In this document: positions 47,093-55,488 of the stretch, in pieces
Layout: each line of letters opens with the position of its first letter
How positions within the stretch are numbered: position 1 is the stretch's first letter
Assembly (NCBI GenBank): GCA_021780815.1
Contig: JAJXYC010000015.1
Location: 1 to 64,000 of the forward strand
Reading direction: 5' to 3'
DNA from: Bacteroidota bacterium
GTDB taxonomy: Bacteria > Bacteroidota > Ignavibacteria > Kapaibacteriales > UBA2268
DNA length: 64,000 bases
The notes under the pieces: generated by a model
Told to the model about the DNA's origin: nothing
Database searches by the model: none
Seen by the model: only the letters and a program-made list of their open reading frames with translations
Made by a program: the position numbers and the translations under genes

Positions 47093-47416
47093 TTAATTAA
47101 AACTTTTAATGACTTTTACAACTGTACCAATTACTTTAAAGTCATCATCGTTTTTAATATGAATTGGCGGGAACATAGGGTTTTCGGGTTGTAAATAAAT
47201 TTCACTATCTTCTATGATGATTTTTTTTACAGTCCATTTTCCATTAACTTCAGCAATAACGATGGAATTCGTTCCCCAGTAACCTTTTTTATCAACAAGT
47301 ATAAAATCGCCAGAATGAATTCCTGCATTTATCATTGAATTACCATTCACTCTTATTAAAAACATTGATTGGTTAGAAATTATTTTTGTTCGCTTCGTTA
47401 ATAATTCAGTTTGCAT
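47093..47416 (-). CDS. Small S24 (LexA/UmuD C-terminal) protein
   Basis: Only 107 residues and almost entirely an S24 domain: nucleophile Ser27 in VNGNSMINAGIHSGD and Lys64 in WTVKKI. There is no helix-turn-helix, and only ~20 residues precede the domain, too short for a normal self-cleavage segment. It resembles the processed form of UmuD. It is the second LexA-free S24 protein in this window. A normal umuC partner is not adjacent. Confidence 0.75.
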   Translation of the reverse strand: MQTELLTKRTKIISNQSMFLIRVNGNSMINAGIHSGDFILVDKKGYWGTNSIVIAEVNGKWTVKKIIIEDSEIYLQPENPMFPPIHIKNDDDFKVIGTVVKVIKSFN

Positions 47417-47516
47417 ATATACCTCATTTTACCAAAAATAATATCAATAAATATGCCAAATGGAAATACTTTTTAAATCAATAATTTTCAGGCTTATTCG
47501 TTAAAAAAATTAAAAA

Positions 47517-48539
47517 ATGAAAATTTTAGCAATTGAATCTTCATGCGATGAAACGTCCATTGCAATATTAGATGATACAAAAGTATTAAGTAACGTGATT
47601 TCGTCTCAATATTTTCACACCCAATATGGTGGAGTAATCCCTGAACTAGCTTCACGTGCTCATTTAAAAAGTATTGCCCCAATTTTCTTCCAATCTTTGG
47701 AAGAAGCACAAATTACAATAGAAAAAATTGATGCAATTGCTGTTACAAATCAACCGGGACTTTTAGGTTCATTAATTGTTGGGACAAATTTCGCTAAAGG
47801 AATAGCTTTGAAATACAACTTACCTATTATTCCAATAAATCATATTGAAGGACATTTGTATTCTGGTTTTATAGAAGATGATTCATTGCAATTTCCATTA
47901 ATTAGTTTGGTTGTAAGTGGTGGACATACTGCATTATTTAAGGTTAATTCATTTACAAACTATGAAATTATAGGTCTAACACGGGACGATGCCGCAGGCG
48001 AAGCATTTGATAAAATTGCTAAGTCATTAAATTTGGGTTACCCAGGCGGTCCAATTATTGATAAGCTAGCGAAAATTGGAAATCCTAATAAATATACATT
48101 CCCTCGCTCTATGATTAATAGCGGTGATTTTGATTTTAGTTTTAGTGGACTAAAAACTTCCTTTAAAACATTTATTTCTAAGAACTTCCCTAATGGATTT
48201 AATCAAGAAGAAATTCAAGATTTAGCAGCATCAGTACAATCTGCCATCGTTGATGTTTTAACCTTCAAATCTATACAAGCAGCCAAACAATTTAAGATTA
48301 AAAATATTATTGTAGCAGGTGGGGTTTCGGCAAATTCCCAATTAAAAAGTGAAATGCAAAAAGTCGCTCATAATTTAGGAATGAAGGCAGTTTTCCCCTC
48401 TTTAAAATTATCAATGGATAATGCCGCTATGATTGGATTTTTAGCAACAAAAAAAATCCAAGAAAAAGGTACATCAAATTTTTTCGATTTTACTTTTACA
48501 GCTTCGGCGAATTCTTTACGTTCCCGTAAAAAAACGTAA
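47517..48539 (+). CDS. tsaD: tRNA N6-threonylcarbamoyladenosine synthase TsaD
   Basis: Transfers the threonylcarbamoyl group to A37 of tRNAs reading ANN codons, together with TsaB/TsaE. The 340 residues start ILAIESSCDETSIAIL, contain the metal-binding HIEGHLYSG, LVVSGGHT and the C-terminal GGVSANSQLK block. Length fits. It is divergent from the small S24 gene. Confidence 0.96.
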   Translation: MKILAIESSCDETSIAILDDTKVLSNVISSQYFHTQYGGVIPELASRAHLKSIAPIFFQSLEEAQITIEKIDAIAVTNQPGLLGSLIVGTNFAKGIALKYNLPIIPINHIEGHLYSGFIEDDSLQFPLISLVVSGGHTALFKVNSFTNYEIIGLTRDDAAGEAFDKIAKSLNLGYPGGPIIDKLAKIGNPNKYTFPRSMINSGDFDFSFSGLKTSFKTFISKNFPNGFNQEEIQDLAASVQSAIVDVLTFKSIQAAKQFKIKNIIVAGGVSANSQLKSEMQKVAHNLGMKAVFPSLKLSMDNAAMIGFLATKKIQEKGTSNFFDFTFTASANSLRSRKKT

Positions 48540-48632
48540 AAATTATTAGAAGATTTTTAGGAAATTATTAACATTTTTGTTTTTAGTAGAATTTTTTTTT
48601 GTAAAATTGTATTTATTTTAAATTAATATTTG

Positions 48633-49607
48633 ATGAATATTGATAAAATTTTTGAACCAATTAAAGATAAATTAACTGAATTTGATAAATACTTCAATAA
48701 TCAGTTACAATCTCCTGTACCATTGCTAAATATGGTGCTTAAATATATAAGTCATAGAAATGGAAAAAAAATTCGCCCCTCGTTAGTTTTTCTTACTTCA
48801 AACTTATTCGGTGAAATTTCACAATTAAGTTTTGTTGGTGCTACAATGATTGAATTGTTACATACAGCAACTCTTTTACACGATGATGTTGTTGATAACG
48901 CAAATGAAAGACGTGGATTTTTGTCTATAAATGCTATTTGGAAAAATAAAATCGCCATTTTGGCTGGCGATTATCTTCTAGCTCGTGGTTTGTTGATTGC
49001 AGTTGAAAATAACGTTTTTGATTTTTTAAAAGTTACTTCTACTGCTGTACAAAAAATGAGCGAAGGTGAATTGCTTTCTATTGAGTCATCTAGGAAGATG
49101 AAATATAACGAAGAACTTTACTATGAAATAACCAAAAATAAAACTGCTGTTTTACTTCGTTCTTGTTGTGAAATCGGTGCTATTGCCCAAAACCAGCCGT
49201 CAGAACATATTGCCGCACTTGGTGATTATGGGGAATATATTGGCATGGCTTTCCAAATTAAAGATGATATTTTTGATTATTCCAAATCTAATTTTATTCT
49301 AGGAAAACCTGTTGGGAATGATATTAAAGAGAAAAAAATTACTTTGCCTTTGCTTATGTCTTTTAAAAATTCTCAACAAAATGAAATTGATTCTATTATT
49401 AAAAAAATTAAATCCGGGAAATTGCAAAAAAGTGAAATAAATGCTATCATAGATTTTGTTAAAGAACATAAAGGCTTGGAACTTGCCGAACAGAAAGCGC
49501 ACGAATTCTCCCAAAAGGCAATTGAAAAGTTAAATATTTTCCCAGATTCACCAATTAAAAATTCTTTGATTGATTTTTCGTTATTTGTAATTAATAGAGA
49601 AAAATAA
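48633..49607 (+). CDS. Trans-isoprenyl diphosphate synthase (polyprenyl synthetase)
   Basis: A 324-residue all-trans prenyl chain-elongating enzyme. The first Asp-rich motif is LLHDDVVDNANERRG and the second KDDIFDY; GKKIRPSLVFL near 48 is the conserved pre-motif. Residues just before the first Asp-rich motif (MIELLHTATLLHDD) lack bulky blocking aromatics, suggesting long chains (octaprenyl or similar) for quinones; the exact length is inferred. The ATG at 48633 is preferred over the adjoining TTG. Confidence 0.9.
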   Translation: MNIDKIFEPIKDKLTEFDKYFNNQLQSPVPLLNMVLKYISHRNGKKIRPSLVFLTSNLFGEISQLSFVGATMIELLHTATLLHDDVVDNANERRGFLSINAIWKNKIAILAGDYLLARGLLIAVENNVFDFLKVTSTAVQKMSEGELLSIESSRKMKYNEELYYEITKNKTAVLLRSCCEIGAIAQNQPSEHIAALGDYGEYIGMAFQIKDDIFDYSKSNFILGKPVGNDIKEKKITLPLLMSFKNSQQNEIDSIIKKIKSGKLQKSEINAIIDFVKEHKGLELAEQKAHEFSQKAIEKLNIFPDSPIKNSLIDFSLFVINREK

Positions 49608-49632
49608 ATTAATTCAATTTGTGAGGTTTATT

Positions 49633-50340
49633 ATGAGTTACCAAGATAATTTTATGGTTCAAGAACTTTCAGCAAAAATTTTAGAATCTCAAAAAGCATT
49701 TTTGAGAAAAGTTTATGGCTGGATGACTTTGGGTCTTTTAATTACAACAATTTCCTCTTTATACTTTTTTACAAGTGGAGCATACATACTTGTATTAAAT
49801 ACTATTGGTGTATTGGTCCTCTTTATTTTGCAGATTGGATTAGTGGTCGCACTTTCTGGTTGGATAAACAAAATGAATGCTGCTGTTGCAACTACACTTT
49901 TCATATTTTATTCTGCTTTAACAGGAGTTACTTTATCTTCCATATTTTTAATTTACAATATCGGAACAATTGTTAATACTTTTTTCACGGCATCAATAAC
50001 TTTTGGTGCTTTAAGTATTTTTGGATTTACCACCAAAAAAAATTTAACTGCTTGGGGTAGCTTCTTCTTTATGGGACTTGTTGGAATTTTAATTGCTATG
50101 TTTATTAATTTCTTTTTATCCAGCAATGCTCTCAATTTTGTGATAAGTGTGATTGGTGTAATTGTATTTGCAGGATTAACAGCATACGATACTCAAAAAT
50201 TAAAAGAAATGCACCTCGTCCAAATAGAAGGTAAAGAAATAGCTTCTAAATCTTCAATTCTTGGAGCTTTAGTCTTGTATTTAGACTTTATAAATTTATT
50301 CTTAATGCTTTTACGCTTATTTGGAGGTGGAAGAAAATAA
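49633..50340 (+). CDS. Bax inhibitor-1/YccA family membrane protein
   Basis: A 235-residue protein with seven hydrophobic helices. The family signature lies in the last third (GLTAYDTQKLKEMH, with the conserved Asp in the penultimate helix region). TMBIM/YccA proteins act as calcium-leak or FtsH-modulating membrane proteins in known cases. The ATG at 49633 (MSYQDNFMV) is chosen over the GTG at 49621. The next gene starts one base after the stop. Confidence 0.9.
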   Translation: MSYQDNFMVQELSAKILESQKAFLRKVYGWMTLGLLITTISSLYFFTSGAYILVLNTIGVLVLFILQIGLVVALSGWINKMNAAVATTLFIFYSALTGVTLSSIFLIYNIGTIVNTFFTASITFGALSIFGFTTKKNLTAWGSFFFMGLVGILIAMFINFFLSSNALNFVISVIGVIVFAGLTAYDTQKLKEMHLVQIEGKEIASKSSILGALVLYLDFINLFLMLLRLFGGGRK

Positions 50341-50341
50341 A

Positions 50342-51466
50342 ATGGATGACTCTTCACCTCTCTTTGTAATACAAACTCAAAAGGAAATTACCGAAGGTAA
50401 TTTGGAACGTGCTTCTGAACTATGCAATCGTGGTTTACAATACTTCCCTGATTATCATTTGGGTTATATCCTTTTAGCAGAAGTTTATGAACGCTTAGGT
50501 AATTTTGAACAAAGAGATGCAACTATTAACAAAGCGCTATCGCTTTTCCCTACTAATTTTATCGTGAAATCTGTTTATAAAAGAATTCTGAAAGATGGTC
50601 GTATAATTTCTGATATTACAACTTCGGAAGTAAATGAAGTAAACGAATCGCAAATTATTTTAGAGAATTCCAAAACATTTACTACCGACAATGAATTAGA
50701 ATCTACTGTTCTTGAACAGAATTTATCTGATTTCGATAACCCAAAAACAAATGGAAATAATAATTTTGAAGATGTATCATCTTCCTTTTTTGACGATGTT
50801 TCAGAAGTTCAACTAACTGATGAAATTGTCAATAAAATTGAAGAACAAAATTTAATTGAAGAAGAAATTGAAGAAATTGTGAATTCTGAAATAGATGAAA
50901 TTATTGAAAGTGAAATTGAAGAAGAATTATATGAAATTGAAAAAAATAAATACCAAGAATATATCCCCGTTATTCATAATATAACTAATCTAGATAATTT
51001 ATTTGCTGTTGATTATAATTTGATTCCAGGTGTTAATTTTTTACCTTTTCAATTTCCTTCTTTCTCACAAAAATATTATTCACAAATTGCAGATCCATTT
51101 TTAAAACAATCTCAATTAGAAATTGACAACAAAATTAACTTAAACACTTTCAAAGAAAAAGTTTTATCCAATATTTCTATATCACAAGATATTAAATCGC
51201 AATCGGATACTTTTTTTGAAGAAATGGTTAATTCATTGTCTGATACAAATAATCCTTTAAGCAAGTTTGCCGGAAACGACCAAGAAAGCAATACAAAGCA
51301 AGAAGAATATACTGATTTTTTCCCTACGGAAACTTATGCGAAGATATTAGAAAAACAAAACAAAATCAAAGAAGCTATTAGCATTTACAAAAAATTAATA
51401 TTGGTAAAGCCTGAAAAAGCAAACGAATATGAAAATATAATTCAAAATTTATCAAGCAGATATTAA
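50342..51466 (+). CDS. TPR-like protein with acidic linker
   Basis: A 374-residue soluble protein. The N-terminal ~75 residues form one or two tetratricopeptide-like hairpins (LERASELCNRGLQYFPDYHLGYILLAEVY). A long acidic low-complexity linker (~110-210, Glu/Ile-rich) follows. A final TPR-like hairpin closes the C-terminus (TYAKILEKQNKIKEAISIYKKLILVKPEKANEY). Such proteins usually act as scaffolds. It is 1 bp after the Bax-inhibitor gene and 6 bp before recQ, so all three may be co-transcribed. Confidence 0.75.
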   Translation: MDDSSPLFVIQTQKEITEGNLERASELCNRGLQYFPDYHLGYILLAEVYERLGNFEQRDATINKALSLFPTNFIVKSVYKRILKDGRIISDITTSEVNEVNESQIILENSKTFTTDNELESTVLEQNLSDFDNPKTNGNNNFEDVSSSFFDDVSEVQLTDEIVNKIEEQNLIEEEIEEIVNSEIDEIIESEIEEELYEIEKNKYQEYIPVIHNITNLDNLFAVDYNLIPGVNFLPFQFPSFSQKYYSQIADPFLKQSQLEIDNKINLNTFKEKVLSNISISQDIKSQSDTFFEEMVNSLSDTNNPLSKFAGNDQESNTKQEEYTDFFPTETYAKILEKQNKIKEAISIYKKLILVKPEKANEYENIIQNLSSRY

Positions 51467-51472
51467 TTTTTT

Positions 51473-53563
51473 ATGTCGAAAGTCCCAGATGAAAATTCTT
51501 TAAGAACAATTTTACACACGATATTCAATTTAAATGAATTTCGTCAAGGCCAAATTGAAATTATCAATTCTATTCTTTCTGGACAAGATACATTAGCAAT
51601 TTTACCAACAGGCGGAGGGAAATCTTTATGTTATCAATTACCCGCTGTAACTTTGAGTGGCACTACCATTGTTGTTTCCCCATTAATTTCTTTGATGAAA
51701 GACCAAGTTGACAATTTAATCAACAAAAACATTCCAACAGCATTTATCAATAGCACATTGAACGATGAAACCCAGAACAAAATTTTAGATAATTTTATAC
51801 GTGGTCAATATAAAATATTTTACGTAGCACCTGAACGATTGAACAGCCAAAGATTTACGAATGCTTTAAGTAAATCTGATATAAGTCTTTTAGTTGTTGA
51901 TGAAGCACATTGCATTAGTGAATGGGGACATGATTTTCGTCCGATGTATCTAAAAATTCCCGAAATTTATAAATGGATAAAAAGAGTTCCAATTGCCGCT
52001 TTTACTGCTACTGCAACTACCGACGTACAAGAAGATATTATTAATTCTTTGAATATGAAAAAACCCAATATTTTCATTAAAGGATTTGAAAGAAAGAACT
52101 TATCACTTTTTACTGAATTTGTTGAAAACAAAAATCAAAGAATTTTATCACTTTTAAATAGCCATCGTACTGGTTCAACAATTATATATGCTGGAAAACG
52201 TTCTACTACCGAAGAAATATCTGCTTTCCTCAACTTAAATAATTTTCAATCTCTTGCTTATCATGGTGGATTAAATCCTAATGAACGTAAATCTGTTCAA
52301 GAAGATTTTATCTCAAATAATACAAAAATTATTGTTGCTACTAATGCTTTCGGACTGGGAATTGACAAACCTGATGTAAGATTAATTATTCATATAGATT
52401 TACCGCTTTCATTAGAAGCATACTATCAAGAAGCAGGACGAGCAGGGCGAGATGGACTACCTTCACAATGCTATTTGCTTTATTCACAGAATGACGAGAA
52501 ATTACCTTCACTACTTATTTTTAGTTCTTTCCCTGATTTAACCGAAATTCAAAAATTTATCACAGGAATTAATCATCTTGCAAAAAATTCTAAAAATTTA
52601 GCGTTTCAAGGCTCTATAAATGAATTAGCAAATCTGTTCAATATTCAGAATAACAAATTAAGAGCAATTATCAAATTACTCCAGAAAAAAAATATTTTAA
52701 AATTTTATGAAAACACCCAGATTACTTCTTTAAAATTAATCCATCACCATCCTCAATTTCAAGAAATTTCTGCTCATTTTAGTGGAAGAAGAAAATATGT
52801 TTTCAACGAAATTATTAATGCTTATAAAAACTCAATCACACAAGAATTTGAAATAAATTTAGAGCAAATTTCAAAAGATTTAAATATTTCAATAGAATCG
52901 ATTGAAAGCGAATTAACCTCTTTACAGGCTTTAAGTTTAATTGAAATTAGTTCAAACTCAATTTTCAGCGGCATAAAAATGAGAGTCAATACAATTGGAT
53001 TTGATTATGTTGAGAGATTATCCAATGAATTGAATATCAGAAAATCTATTTTAATAAAAAAAGCAAACAATGTTTTAGATTATTTACGAACTAAACAATG
53101 TAAACAAAAATTTATTTTGGATTATTTTGGCGAAAAAACACAAAGTAATTATCAATGTGGTATTTGTTCAAGTTGTTTAAACAAAAATAAAAATATAGAC
53201 AAACTAAATGAATTAAAAATTCAAAATTTTAAAAAGAATATTTCAAAAAAAAATCTTTACGATATTCAAAATTTTAATGAAATTAATAAGAATTTATCCG
53301 AAGTCAAATCCTTGTTTGAACTATCAAATATATTACAAATTTCAGAACCAGAATTAGCAAATATAATTCAAACAGCAATTGAAGAAGGTTGGATACTTAC
53401 TAAAATTAATTTTATAGACAAAAGTTTACTTTTAGAGGTTGAAAAAATATTAAAGGTATCTCCTCTTTTACGTTTAAATCAAATAAGATCAAGAATAAAT
53501 ATTACTTGCTCTTACCCTGAACTAAGAATAGCAGTGGCAATTATCCGAAAAAAATTTAAATAA
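51473..53563 (+). CDS. recQ: RecQ-type ATP-dependent DNA helicase
   Basis: A 696-residue superfamily 2 helicase. Motif 0/I is FRQGQIEIIN...ILPTGGGKSLCYQLP, motif II VVDEAHCISEWGHDFRP, motif V ATNAFGLGIDKPDVR and motif VI YYQEAGRAGRDG. A RecQ-Ct region carries the zinc cysteines (CKQKF...QCGICSSC). The C-terminus (~560-696) is weakly like a winged-helix/HTH_40-type tail, and no clear HRDC is seen. It marks the left border of the cassette region. Confidence 0.94.
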   Translation: MSKVPDENSLRTILHTIFNLNEFRQGQIEIINSILSGQDTLAILPTGGGKSLCYQLPAVTLSGTTIVVSPLISLMKDQVDNLINKNIPTAFINSTLNDETQNKILDNFIRGQYKIFYVAPERLNSQRFTNALSKSDISLLVVDEAHCISEWGHDFRPMYLKIPEIYKWIKRVPIAAFTATATTDVQEDIINSLNMKKPNIFIKGFERKNLSLFTEFVENKNQRILSLLNSHRTGSTIIYAGKRSTTEEISAFLNLNNFQSLAYHGGLNPNERKSVQEDFISNNTKIIVATNAFGLGIDKPDVRLIIHIDLPLSLEAYYQEAGRAGRDGLPSQCYLLYSQNDEKLPSLLIFSSFPDLTEIQKFITGINHLAKNSKNLAFQGSINELANLFNIQNNKLRAIIKLLQKKNILKFYENTQITSLKLIHHHPQFQEISAHFSGRRKYVFNEIINAYKNSITQEFEINLEQISKDLNISIESIESELTSLQALSLIEISSNSIFSGIKMRVNTIGFDYVERLSNELNIRKSILIKKANNVLDYLRTKQCKQKFILDYFGEKTQSNYQCGICSSCLNKNKNIDKLNELKIQNFKKNISKKNLYDIQNFNEINKNLSEVKSLFELSNILQISEPELANIIQTAIEEGWILTKINFIDKSLLLEVEKILKVSPLLRLNQIRSRINITCSYPELRIAVAIIRKKFK

Positions 53564-53566
53564 ATA

Positions 53567-53699
53567 AATTATCCGTGGTTAACCCGATTTTATTAAAAAA
53601 ATCAATAGTATTATCATTTAATTTCCATAAATAAAGATGATGCAAACTAACTACTTTATGAAGATTTTCAATGGCGTTCTTTATTTCCTGATATGATAA
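53567..53699 (-). pseudogene. Possible remnant of a cation diffusion facilitator C-terminus
   Basis: Just after the recombinase stop, the minus strand stays open for about 44 codons without a start. It reads a peptide like LHKVVSLHHLYLWKLNDNTI, reminiscent of the cytoplasmic tail of CDF metal-efflux proteins (the VHHVHLWxL-type block). It stops at the recQ end. If real, it is a gene fragment left at the border of the mobile region. The match is short and the call tentative. Confidence 0.3.
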
Positions 53700-54527
53700 T
53701 TAAAAAGAGTCAAATGGACTCATCACATTTGCAATTTTAGAAGAACTTACTTGAGTATAAATTTGTGTTGTTTTTATTGAACTATGCCCAAGTAATTGTT
53801 GAATAACCCTAATATCAGTACCAGATTCCAAAAGATGTGTGGCAAAACTATGCCTTAAAGTATGAACAGATGCCTCTTTACTAATTTTTGCCTTACGTAG
53901 TGCTTGCTTGAATATAGATTGTATCGAGCGAGCAGAATACTTATCTCCTTTCTGACCTTCGAACAAATACTCTTTGGGCTTATAATCTTTGTAATATTCT
54001 CTTAAAAGAGATAAAATTCTCTCTGAAAGCATTACATAGCGGTCTTTCTTGCCTTTACTCTGCACTATTTTAATCAACATTCTTTTTGAATCAATATCAT
54101 TAACTTTCAGATCAATTACTTCATTTAGCCGCAATCCGGCACTATATATTAATGCTATAATCGTTCTGTGTTTTAAATTTTGGATAGAATTAATTAAAAG
54201 TTGAACCTCTGATTTATCTAAAACATTAGGAAGTTTATTTTCAGTTCTATCGGGATAAAGATAATTAAGTTTGTAACTTTTTCGAAGCAACTCATTGAAA
54301 AACAATTTAATTGCTCCAACGAGAACCTTTTGGTATGCTTGAGAAATTTTTTTTTCAGTCACCATAGAATTTAAGAACTTCTCGATTTCGCAAGTTGTAA
54401 TCGAATCAGGTTCTTGCTTTGGAAATGCATCTAAGAATATTTTCAGAGCATTAGAGTAGGACTTTATAGTGCGATAACTATACCTTTTTATAGTCAAAAG
54501 CTTTTTAAAATCATCTAAATAGCTCAT
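53700..54527 (-). CDS. Tyrosine recombinase of the cassette array (integron-integrase-like in position, Xer/phage-like in sequence)
   Basis: A 275-residue tyrosine recombinase with an N-terminal SAM-like core-binding domain and a complete catalytic set: Arg133 in AGLRLNEV, Lys158 in SKGKKDR, His202/Arg205 in HTLRHSF, His228 in LLGHSS and Tyr237 in QIYTQV. Unlike IntI integrases, it has no extra ~20-35 residue block between the VMLSERI strand and the HTLRH box. It points away from six co-directional cassettes with the attI-like junction 95 bp from its ATG, the standard intI layout. The ATG at 54525-54527 is preferred; an in-frame ATG at 54644 would make it translate through attI. The paralogue at 63001 has nearly the same length. 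Confidence 0.9.
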   Translation of the reverse strand: MSYLDDFKKLLTIKRYSYRTIKSYSNALKIFLDAFPKQEPDSITTCEIEKFLNSMVTEKKISQAYQKVLVGAIKLFFNELLRKSYKLNYLYPDRTENKLPNVLDKSEVQLLINSIQNLKHRTIIALIYSAGLRLNEVIDLKVNDIDSKRMLIKIVQSKGKKDRYVMLSERILSLLREYYKDYKPKEYLFEGQKGDKYSARSIQSIFKQALRKAKISKEASVHTLRHSFATHLLESGTDIRVIQQLLGHSSIKTTQIYTQVSSSKIANVMSPFDSF

Positions 54528-54628
54528 TTTAAGTTTCACGCATACATTCACAATAGCATACAATTTTAGAAGGTTTGACGTATCTTCTATAATATTATTT
54601 ATTATTTTCGTCAAGAAATTTGTTAGCG
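54528..54628. other. attI-like primary recombination site
   Basis: This spacer between the recombinase start and the first cassette ends in GTTAGCG (54622-54628), a GTT core triplet like those that begin every later cassette. The extended GTTAGCGGTA is the exact reverse complement of TACCGCTAAC at 55285-55294, the left edge of the first cassette's closing palindrome. The site lacks a large palindrome of its own, as known attI sites do. Confidence 0.6.
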
Positions 54629-54642
54629 GTAATTTTATCGAC

Positions 54643-55293
54643 ATGAAACAAAAACAAGAAACATATTATTCAGGAAGGGTAAAAGGACTATTAGCTTTTA
54701 GAAACGACATTGATGGAGCATTGAATATTTTAACAGACAATGGTCTTAATATAACTCTTCAGGACGACAAGCATATTTACGACAGTATAGAAGAAATAAT
54801 TAAAAATGTCGGTAATAGTCCCCTAAAAATCAAAATTGAAGCTAGAAATAAAGAGACATATGAATCTGTGGGATTAAGTTTCGACAAAAGTGAATTATCC
54901 ATAAGTTGCCATGGTAGCGAACAAATGTATTCATTGGGATTTAGATTAAGGAACTATTTTGCAGAAACAATCCCCTGGCATTATAAAATATTCAACCCTT
55001 GGATATTTTATTTTACAACTTTTACTCCCATAACATACGCTTTCGACAAGACAAGTGGTGAAATAGTCAGACCTTGGATTTTAATACCACTTGGTTTGAG
55101 TTTAACTCTTTGGATTTTCTCTTATTTTCTGAGAAAGAATGCTTATGGAATTAGACTGATTAGAAATCATGAACATGGGTTCTGGAAAAGAAATAAAGAT
55201 AATTTAATTGTGTCAATAATTTCAACCCTAGTTGGTGCGGTTTTAGGAGTAATAGGGACACTCTTAATACAGCATATTAGTAACTACCGCTAA
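54643..55293 (+). CDS. Cassette 1: membrane protein of unknown function
   Basis: A 216-residue protein with a soluble N-terminal ~110 residues (acidic/basic mix, no motif recognised). It then has up to three hydrophobic segments: ~120-132 (FYFTTFTPITYAF), PWILIPLGLSLTLWIFSYFL (~144-163) and a C-terminal VSIISTLVGAVLGVIGTLLI (~188-207). The ATG is 15 bp after the attI-like core, and the stop codon lies inside the R'' of the closing palindrome, typical of tightly packed integron cassettes. No cassette promoter is visible, so it likely depends on a promoter in the attI/recombinase region. Function unknown. Confidence 0.72.
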   Translation: MKQKQETYYSGRVKGLLAFRNDIDGALNILTDNGLNITLQDDKHIYDSIEEIIKNVGNSPLKIKIEARNKETYESVGLSFDKSELSISCHGSEQMYSLGFRLRNYFAETIPWHYKIFNPWIFYFTTFTPITYAFDKTSGEIVRPWILIPLGLSLTLWIFSYFLRKNAYGIRLIRNHEHGFWKRNKDNLIVSIISTLVGAVLGVIGTLLIQHISNYR

Positions 55294-55418
55294 CACGGGT
55301 TTTGCGTTAGTGGGCGGACAGTGCGAATAGAAACATTTGAGCAATTAATAAACGTTGGTGCTGGCAGACAGTTTACGGTTTCAAAAGCCCACCAACGCAA
55401 AGCCCGAAACCGTTATGC
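55288..55418. repeat. attC-like site 1 (131 bp)
   Basis: The left edge R'' is CGCTAAC and the right edge R' GTTATGC. Arms CGGGTTTTGCGTTAGTGGGC and the complement of GCCCACCAACGCAAAGCCCG pair with few mismatches. The layout is R'', one A, stem, centre, stem, AAACC, R'. It holds the stop codon of cassette 1. Confidence 0.75.
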
Positions 55419-55437
55419 TTAATAAAACTGAATGGAT

Positions 55438-55467
55438 TTGAGCATTGATGTAAAATAACTACATTTG
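55438..55467 (+). promoter_or_regulatory. Cassette-borne promoter for the MvaI/BcnI-type system
   Basis: TTG (55438-55440), exactly 19 nt, then TACATTTG (55460-55467): the full Bacteroidota -33/-7 pattern. It starts 20 bp inside cassette 2 and 21 bp before the ATG at 55489, leaving a short leader. Carrying its own promoter frees the cassette from the array's leading promoter. Confidence 0.65.
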
Positions 55468-55488
55468 CAAAAAATAATAAACGATAAA

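Noticed and set aside
54575-54593. TTGACG followed by TATAAT near the attI-like site, resembling a sigma-70 promoter
   Set aside because: The two boxes are only 7 nt apart, far from a working spacing of about 17, and this lineage normally uses TTG/TAnnTTTG boxes.
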